Assembly: GCF_019649055.1 (NCBI RefSeq)
Contig: NW_026570311.1
Coordinates: 496,001 to 560,000 of the forward strand
Direction of reading: 5' to 3'
Length of the DNA stretch: 64,000 bases
DNA from: Paramacrobiotus metropolitanus
Taxonomy: Eukaryota; Tardigrada; Eutardigrada; Parachela; Macrobiotidae
Of the stretch, positions 56,801 through 64,000 are shown in pieces. The notes beneath the pieces were generated by a model that was not told the origin of the DNA, did no database searches, and saw only the letters and a program-made list of their open reading frames with translations. How positions within the stretch are numbered: position 1 is the stretch's first letter; every line of letters starts with the position of its first letter. The translations under genes and the position numbers were made by a program.

Positions 56801-59800
56801 AACGTAAGTAACAATTTTTATTTCCGCATTTTACATTAACTGCAAAGATTTGTTATACTTTGGTGGTATAATTTCCCTGTAGTTACTAATGCGCTAATAA
56901 TGGTACAGTACCGGGACTTACTGTAACAGTCATAATATAGATTTAAAAATCGATTTATTGGCAGTACTTTCTTACGTATCGTTTGATGGGCAGGCGACAC
57001 CTACGGACGCAGCTCGTACGGTCAAGGTCAGCAGGGATACGGCGCGGATCGTGACCGTTCCTGCGGCTACGGCGGGGATCACTACAACACGTCGCGCAGT
57101 GACTACGGCGCCCGCGGCGGTAACGGTGGCGACAGCTATCTGTCACGCGGCAATTACGGCGATCAATCGACTTCCCGGGGCGGTTACGGCGGCGACAGCC
57201 AGGGATTGCGCGGCAACTACGGCGCTGATTATTCTGCTACCTCTCGGGGCGGTTACGGCGGCGACAGCCAGGGATTGCGCGGCAACTACGGCGGTGATTA
57301 TTCGGCGTCCCGGGGCGGTTACGGCGGCGACAGCTATACCTCGCGTGGCGACAACTACGGCCGTTCGTACGGGGGAGCGGAGCAGTACGGACGCGGGATC
57401 GGCGGGGGGAACGAGACGTACGGACGCCATCAGAGCGGCTACGGACAGGATTACGGACGCCAGGGCGGCTACGGCGGCGGCAGCAGCAGCTGGGACACCG
57501 GGCGCGGCAACCAGGGCAGCTACAGCCAGGGCATTCAAGGTCAGTGGAAATTTTTCAAGGTCACTGTTGTAACGTTGTTGACAACTTGCATGCAAATGGA
57601 AGAATTTTTTTTATAATTAATTCTGTAATAAAATGTTATTTCGACGGGATTAATGTTTCTTTGGTAAATAAATCTGTAAATTAACTTTAAATTAATTCCT
57701 TTTTTACAATTTATTCTGTTTGAAATTATCTCAACGGGAACCAATACTGATTTCCTTTTGTAAATAATTCTGTAAATTTAATTTGAATAAATTTCTGTTT
57801 TACAATTTAATCTGTTTTAAATTGTTGTAACGGTAACTGGTATTTTTTTTTAACAGTTTTCTGCACTTTCGCTCGAATTCGTTATTTTTTCTAGTAATAA
57901 ATTCTGTAATAAAACCAGTAAATTATTTGTCATGTTTTGCTGGTTATTTTATTGCACGATTTATTAATTATGATTTACTGCCGTTTTTCCCATTTGAGTT
58001 TTTGTGACGCCGTTTTGCATGCAGTTGCAAAAATCCACGTCATAATATATTTTACGATTTGAAATTAATTCATGGATTTAGTAGATTAATTCCATCATTA
58101 AAAAACTGTCGGTTGTGGCAACGTACGATTTTGCTGAAAATTTAAAATTAATATCGCAAAAAATGTAGAATTAATTTCGCAGCAATTTTTCATGATTGGA
58201 GAAATTGATGAATATTTTTTTAATTGCAGGATACAGCCACAACCGCCACTGGTAGAGCGGATTTTCCTGGGTGAAGGAGTCTCGTTCCCGGCCCGGTTTC
58301 ACCGGTTCCTCATATGGCGTCGTCATCGTTTTACCATGCTTGATCATGCGTTGTGCGGCTGAATTTTTTTTTACTAATTTCTGTTGCGTTTTGGCAGTTG
58401 GTTGACGGTAGAATTTACTAGTGTTCTCAATTGGTGACATTTTAATTTAATTGGACATTTTTTTGCTGAAGAGTTTTGCGCTTATAATTGACTTGTTTGG
58501 ATCGATGTGATCGCCTAACTGTTGTCGAGAAGAAATTAAAATCAGTGTAATAAATCGTTGGAAAATAATTTTGTAAAATGCACATCTGTAAAAATACAGT
58601 AAGCTGAGAATAATGATTGCTAATAAATTGCGGAAAGCATTAAATAAAATGCAGCACCGTACCTGCTTAGTGAATACGCTATATTTGATACCAACACGGA
58701 GAAAGGATTTTTTTTTGTATGCACAGAAATTATGAGAATTTTCGCTTGGGTTCCTCCTCATCGGAGAAATTTAAATAAAAATATTTAATCAAAATATTTA
58801 ATGAGAAATAATGCGTTTATTCAGGAACGAACGTTCCAACGTCCAATAGCGCTGTGCTGGTGCTTTTATCGCGAGTAGTTATTCAAACATATGGCAATAA
58901 TCTATTATTATTTCCAATAAAAATCGGTTTAATAATGCATTGATCTGTTTAATATTTCAATAGTTTATTATTCAGTTGCAGTATATTTTCCCGTTTTTCT
59001 GTTTTATTTATTTTTATTCTTGATATTTATTTATTTTCGAATATGAAGATTTATAAATGTAGTTTTCTATATGATTTTGGGTTAGGTGTCTGGACACCGA
59101 TTTACCGAAACAGAAGGTGCTGGGCGGACTGATTTCGGCCGGCAGCATCGAGGCGCAGTACCTGACGACGGTCAACATTCGGCAGGTGAACGGATTGGCG
59201 CCGGGCAAGAACAACTCCCTGCCCGATCCCTACGTGACGTTGGAATGCGAAGGACGCAACGCCAAGACGCCGGTCATCCGCAACAGCACCGACCCGGTGT
59301 TCGACGAAATGGCCCTCTTCTACCGCAAGTCCCTCAACACCCACATCAAACTGCAGGTTAACTAAAATTAACAGAAAATCATATGCGCAGTGAAATGAGC
59401 TTTACAACCAATTAATGAAATTTTGAGATGACAGTATTATTTACGGGTAATCAGAGCGAATAACACGCTCGGCGCATCGATACGTCTGCGTTGAATTAAT
59501 CATATAACTTCAGAACAATTAAATTGTAAATCTTTTAAAATTATTGGATGTATGTATCACATAATTTCAATAATGGGTTATTTTGAAATTTCTTGTGAAT
59601 TAACATTTTTAATAATTTTTAAAATATTCCTTGACTATTTCGTTATTAAATATTCGTATATACCTTGTATTTGTGCAGTTCAAAAATGATGTACGGCGTA
59701 AAACAGTTTTACTGCTGGTACTCGTTGTTAAATTTCTGCTAAAGATTTCGCGATAATTTATTTATACGGAAATATACCTCATAATAACAACTAATAATGC

Positions 59801-60598
59801 GTTATTTTTATTAACATTCCGATGTACTTGTACATTTACAATGGACGCCAAAATTGTCTTACACTTATGTAATCACAAAACTCGCGCAACCAAGCAGTTT
59901 TCTGTACTCAGACAGCCAAATTTTTGACTGGCCATCGGCCTGCTGACATTTACACTTGCACCTTGCGCATTTCCCAACGAAAACCATCGACCAATATCTC
60001 AAACGAATGAGGAAAAAATTTCAAGAATTTAGATACCAAACAAGGTGTTCTTTATAAGATCTAAGAGATAATCCAGGCATCCAAAGTTTCTCGTAAACAT
60101 AGCATAGGATTTGCATCTGCGGTTTGGTTTCAGTTTTCACAAAAAATCGTGTGCTTTGTCTACGACAAACTAAAATGGCTCGATTTTCTCTTAGATCTCA
60201 TGAAGAATGACCCGTTTGGTATCAAAATTATTGAAATTTTTTTGTCTTTCGTTTGAGATATCGCTTGATGGTTTTCGTTGGGAAATACGCCAGGAACAAG
60301 TGTTCGTATTCTTGCGCGCTTTCTGTTTATTGGTCATTTGGTCCTGGCCATTTATTTTTATTGGTCATTCGGTCCCGGACCGAATGTAAGAGAATTTTGG
60401 CTTCCATTGTAGGTAATCAATAGCAATCTGGTGAAGGACGTGGTGCTGGGCGAGTGCCTGCTGCCGGCCGACCAGCTGACCAACGGACAGCAGCTGCAGT
60501 TCCAGGTGCCGCTGCACGCCAAGGACAATCCCGGCGCCGCCGTGTCCGGCGTCGTCGTCGTCGAGATCGCCACGTATGACGACTTGTCGGCGGTGTAA
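50812..60598 (+). CDS. Calpain of the TRA-3/CAPN5 type (10 exons, 693 aa)
   Basis: Exons: 50812-51072, 51233-51397, 51457-51665, 51885-51913, 51978-52135, 52213-52421, 53542-53815, 55040-55359, 59086-59356, 60413-60598; total 2082 nt, exactly in frame. The cysteine protease core has Cys124 ([11 protein letters not shown]), His293 ([10 protein letters not shown]) and Asn330 (RLRNPWG), so the triad is intact. [12 protein letters not shown] and DFTGGMAE are calpain signatures. Residues about 436-541 form the C2-like domain ([14 protein letters not shown]); about 542-693 form a C-terminal C2 domain ([10 protein letters not shown]) with no EF-hands. CAPN5 and nematode TRA-3 share this layout. Calpains are Ca2+-dependent intracellular proteases. 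The N-terminus is some 40 residues longer than in human CAPN5. Exon 4 is a 29-nt microexon. Intron 8 (3.7 kb) contains another gene on the same strand. Calpain-5 orthology is inferred. Confidence 0.95.
55924..56190 (+). CDS. Hydrophobic ORF inside calpain intron, 88 aa
   Basis: ATG at 55924 begins [18 protein letters not shown] and continues with two further hydrophobic runs ([28 protein letters not shown]) before a stop. TATA-like AT-rich sequence lies about 45 bp upstream. It could be a small membrane protein or an exon of one; no family recognised. It could equally be a chance frame within intron 8. Confidence 0.25.
   Translation: MGNVLSAHSALVIVVVTFHTCLSGLIPGKTPVATLYTVAAIAVLAAAVSRQRSSISPALVLNAALIILNFNSACVLDYSYICCKVQVV
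56602..58255 (+). CDS. Gly/Tyr/Arg-rich disordered protein A, nested in calpain intron (4 exons, 229 aa)
   Basis: Exons 56602-56670, 56755-56803, 56994-57539 and 58230-58255 join exactly (690 nt, phases 0/1/1). The protein starts [15 protein letters not shown], has no signal peptide, and is almost wholly low-complexity: RGG, YGGD, RGNYG and QGYG motifs, with a roughly 23-residue unit ([17 protein letters not shown]) repeated about three times in exon 3. The last exon adds only YSHNRHW after a junction Gly. RGG and SYG/YGG motifs resemble the disordered arms of FET-type RNA-binding proteins, but no RRM or zinc finger is present. RNA binding or condensation is therefore conjecture. It lies wholly within calpain intron 8 on the same strand and is paralogous to the gene at 61810. 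Reading into intron 3 would give an alternative tail. Confidence 0.8.
59952..60303. mobile_element. Palindromic MITE in the last calpain intron
   Basis: CGCATTTCCCAACGAAAACC near 59966 is answered by GGTTTTCGTTGGGAAATACG near 60269. ATATCTCAAACGAA/TTCGTTTGAGATAT and the GATCTAAGAGA blocks also pair. Arms of about 130 bp; no coding capacity. Confidence 0.8.
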
Positions 60599-61755
60599 AC
60601 ACCCGCTTGGAAGTTTTTCACGAACGCTTTTCACGTAGCTTGGCTTGCCGTTATTCTCTGGCTGTCGGTGTCATGGAAAAAATAATGTGATTATCAAATA
60701 GAGTTTTGCATTCACATGGTGACATGTTATTTTTTATTTACTTTATTTAATCTTGTGTACGACGTGGACATGACGGAATTTCTGAATTGCCATACTTTCT
60801 CATGTGTTGTTAAAGTGTTGTTATATTTTTGAGATAAAGTACTCGTATAAAATATCAGTTGTACTCGTATATACAATACGTGTACCCACAACAGTAAATA
60901 GAAAGATGTATTAAGTGAAATAAATATGTAGTAAATATGTTTGTATATATGCCGCTTTTCTGGCAGCCAATAACTCGTGTAGCGTATTATTATTATTATT
61001 ATTTATCTAAAAATTTAAGCAATTATGTAATAGTATAAATGTTTTTATATTTATATGTTATGCAAATATATCTAAAAATATAAGTGAAAAATATATTTTT
61101 ATGTTTCTTGTATTTTTGTTTAACTGCGTGGAAACAATATCCTACGTATAGTGCTTATCGTATAAAGGTATCGTATAACTGTCAGCGACACATGAGAACT
61201 GAAAGGTAAATATTATTGAACAAGCCGGCTGCAACAAAAACCACACGCATCGTCATCCCGCTACACTTAACCTGATGGTGTAACAAATCAACCGTTTTGC
61301 ATGCGACATGTATCATTGTGTGCTTCTTCTATTCATATACGTAATATTCGGATGGCATTTCACGGAATATCCCCAACACATTCAATTACACTTTATAAAA
61401 AAATCGATAGTCGCTGGGCGATGCAGATGGCATATTCTCCATGTATTAACCATGTATAGCGTATAGCGCAACTCTGTATATCGCCATGTATAGCGCAACT
61501 CCAACCGGAACTTCCGCCGGTGCGGAATTGTATATTGTGTACTGTAAAGGTGCCGTGCTATTGTACATGCAGAAGTTGGTACATATGCAGTTATATCGAC
61601 AGGTGGGAAAATCCTCTTGCCGGTAATTACGCCGTGTTGTGGAGAAAAAGGGGATATCTTTGCCAGCTTTTAGCTTTGCAGTTCGCTCGCTCTGTACTTT
61701 CTCTTAAGTAACTTATTTTGCATGATACATGTAGTAGGGACGTCTGTAAGGAGCT
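60599..61755. other. Intergenic, calpain 3' side to protein B promoter
   Basis: AT-rich, with possible calpain polyadenylation signals (GAAATAAATATG near 60918). A short direct repeat, TATAGCGCAACTC, occurs at about 61460 and 61490. No gene seen. Confidence 0.5.
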
Positions 61756-61761
61756 TATATA
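61756..61761 (+). promoter_or_regulatory. TATA box candidate for protein B gene
   Basis: TATATA lies 49 bp upstream of the start codon, a spacing that permits a short 5' leader. Confidence 0.4.
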
Positions 61762-61809
61762 CCATTAATTCCTGTTTTATACCGGATACCTCTTAACACG
61801 TAAAGAAAA

Positions 61810-63359
61810 ATGAATGACAAGGGACGATTTTATTCCGGCCATAGCGACGATCACCGATATGGCCGGGCCTGGCGGGATCAGCAGAACGACGTAAGTAGCC
61901 GCTGGCATATTTTCATTATTTGTAACGATGAAATGAATAGTGTACACTGTACAGCGTACTGGTTAGGTTGGAACCTGGGGCGCACCGGCATGTGATTTCG
62001 AAGACAGGAAATTTTATTAGTTTTTATTACGTTATTTTTTTTGCTGCGACAATCGTCGCGAATGATACAGTTATATAGACAGGCATTATGAATTATTGGT
62101 AAATGACTTTGTTGGTATTTTACAGCAGCACAGCCGCGATCGCGGCTACGACCGGGACCGGTATGCCTTCGGCTCCAGCCAGGCGGAGATCCACCGCCAC
62201 GACCACCGGGACGCGGCGGAACTGCACTCCCGGGAGCCCTACCGCGACCGCAGTACTTACCAACCGGCGTACACACCCGCGCCGCGCATTTTACGCCCTC
62301 TCGTTGTAGGCGACTACAACGGCCAACGGGACCATTCTACCGGCAATCAGTATGCTGGGAACTACGGCAGCGAGCCCCGCCATGCGCATCGCTATGGAGA
62401 CGATCCCTTCGGCGGCCTGTCGCCCGTCCAGAATGGCCGGCACGGACGCGGATATGAAGGGCAGCCAGGATACCCGGGATACGGACAGGCAGCGTATGAT
62501 CGCGGTCAGTCCAACGCGGGTGGACAAGGAAAAGGTGAGCCCAAGAAACCCACACCTTGGCGTTTACGTTTACCTTGGAGCAAAACGTGTCGTTTTCCGG
62601 AAACACCTTATATAATAATTATGGCTCCATGTATTTATCCGAATAACTCATCGTAAAACTGAATTATTTATCATATGCATTACGATACTTGTAGCGCAGT
62701 GACTGCTTCCTAAGCGCGCTTAATATCATAAGTACTACCTGTACTTTTACACAAGAAATTAATCATCTGGCTTGCACAGGAAGTTCTGACAAACATAAAT
62801 ACATAGACAGATAGGAGAATATCTAATATGCGCTATGTACTCGTACATGAAGCATATAAAACGTGCTTCCTGACCATGGTGAGAATGAAATGGTATGGAA
62901 CTGAGCGTAACCCCGGTCTTTTTCCTCTCATTCTACCTTTACGCAATAAATAAATCGCCGGGCTAGTACAGATAATAAATTTATTGTTTGTGTGTTGTTA
63001 GTATGCGCACAGATTTATGTGTTTCTTATATAATATAACAAGTACATACACGTATATACACGTACAAGTTTATGTGTACAAGCTTATACTTTTCTTGTTG
63101 TTGTACACGTACAATTTTTTTCTTGTTGTAGTATGTGTGCTTCTTTTCTTTTTAACTTGCATTGAAAAACGATTTGACCAATAAAATGCGGATTACAAGT
63201 ACCGAACATACTCGAACTGGTAAAAGTTGTAAAACTGCTGCCACCACTATTGCTACATGTAAATACTGTACTGTAAAGTCATAAGCATGATGCGAAAACC
63301 AACAATGTTATGGCTTTGCAGGATACGGGAACTACACTGGCGGTGGAGGCCATTGGTGA
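61810..63359 (+). CDS. Disordered protein B, paralogue of A (3-4 exons, 156 or 175 aa)
   Basis: Exon 61810-61890 (MNDKGRFYSGHSDDHRYG), exon from 62126 (RDRGYDRDRYAFG) to 62534, and a tiny last exon 63322-63359 adding YGNYTGGGGHW-stop after a junction Gly. The first intron is phase 0 and the last phase 1, as in protein A, and both proteins end His-Trp. A 57-nt stretch (62253-62309) is bounded by GT and a pyrimidine-rich TTGTAG. Its removal leaves the frame open and places an acceptor before GCGAC exactly where protein A has one. The Pro-rich residues it would encode are unlike the rest, so I favour a four-exon, 156-aa product. No signal peptide or known domain; rich in Arg, Asp, His, Tyr and Gly. 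Confidence 0.75.
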
Positions 63360-64000
63360 AGGCGCGTTGGAGGTCACTGGTGAAGGCACTGTGGAACACC
63401 GTTACACCGGTGTACTTTTTTTGTTACGACACTCATTAGAATGTTTTCGTTTAAAAATCATATCATTCTTCAGCTCTTGTATCTGTACAAGCGTATTCCA
63501 AAATGTTTTAAATTAACTTTTAATGGACGGATCTGGATAACATGCAAGAAAGCGCTGTAACAGCAAATGATCAGCGCAAATTAAATTGCTAAGTAAGTTT
63601 TCTTTGCAGTCTTTTCTGAGGCTTTTTCTGTCCCTGCTTGCGAAACTTGTGGCACATGGGGCAAAATCCTAAATTACTGTTCGTGGTGAAATGTTTTTTC
63701 ATAAAACACACGAGATGTGTTCTACTCCGATTTTGAGACTATACGGATCAGTGCCAGCATCGCGTTAATCGCAGTAACATAGCGTATACAGTATATAAAA
63801 AAAGTTTTTCACTGATAGCAGACTTGCCGAAGTGTACCACGTGAGCACGCGGTGAAACAATGGTGTTGTACAGTGTTTTGTAGTACGGAATCTTTTTTCA
63901 CACTTCCTCTACTCGTACATCAAGTAAACCGATAAACACTTACACCGGCAAAACAGCATTATCATTACGATTTGCTGACGTGATTTACTGCAGTAAATTA
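63360..64000. other. Downstream of protein B, no further gene seen
   Basis: The AT-rich 3' flank runs to the window end. There is no start codon with coding context, so any following gene lies outside. Confidence 0.4.

Noticed and set aside
56958-57572. 204-codon plus frame rich in Ala and Thr
   Set aside because: An alternative frame of protein A exon 3; the Gly/Tyr/Arg frame matches the paralogue and splice phases.
57143-57595. Minus-strand 150-codon Ala/Val-rich open frame
   Set aside because: It is the antisense shadow of the GC-rich repeats encoding disordered protein A. The plus frame has matching splice sites and a paralogue.
1-64000. CRISPR arrays, bacterial operons, phage or plasmid modules
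   Set aside because: None present. The direct repeats found are minisatellites or transposon ends, and the genes are spliced animal genes.

Overview
This is a repeat-rich animal nuclear window with spliced genes and GT-AG introns (shortest clear one 59 bp). There are no bacterial operons, phage genes or CRISPR arrays. The protein-coding content is protostome/ecdysozoan: an allatostatin-C type peptide precursor, an AKH/corazonin/GnRH-type receptor, a receptor guanylate cyclase and a TRA-3/CAPN5-type calpain. A tardigrade is my best guess, because of the compact introns and divergent rhodopsin-like receptors. That is inference; nothing here fixes the species.

Layout. 1-209 (-): 5' part of a receptor running off the window. 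0.5-4.1 kb: a foldback repeat and a non-LTR retrotransposon broken by a second retroelement. 6.1 kb: tRNA-like Pol III unit. 7.1-12.6 kb (-): six-exon AKH/corazonin/GnRH-receptor-like GPCR with a Foldback-like transposon in intron 1. 12.6-24.7 kb: mostly MITEs, palindromes and LINE remnants, plus a possible small gene (16.3-16.6 kb, -) and a possible secreted peptide precursor (21.4-21.8 kb, -). 24.7-34.8 kb (-): receptor guanylate cyclase of about 17 exons, its introns loaded with MITEs. 38.1-38.6 kb (-): cytochrome P450 relic. 39.9-41.5 kb (+): allatostatin-C precursor. 42.9-44.4 kb (-): TMEM151-like gene with two apparent 1-bp indels. 44.9-48.1 kb: related inverted-repeat elements. 48.2-49.5 kb (-): orphan GPCR beside a duplicated copy of its own 5' end. 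50.8-60.6 kb (+): complete ten-exon calpain. 56.6-58.3 kb (+): a Gly/Tyr/Arg-rich disordered-protein gene lying inside a calpain intron. 61.8-63.4 kb (+): its tandem paralogue.

How the genes relate. Three loci concern peptide or membrane signalling (AKH/CRZ-type receptor, guanylate-cyclase receptor, allatostatin-C), but nothing in the sequence shows that they act together. The most novel item is the pair of disordered-protein genes. They have the same exon phases (0/1/1), the same tiny last exon starting Gly-Tyr and ending His-Trp-stop, and low-complexity bodies; I recognise no described family. Exon boundaries were read by eye from splice signals, phase and family conservation. The GPCR, calpain, orphan GPCR and both disordered-protein genes close to exact multiples of three.
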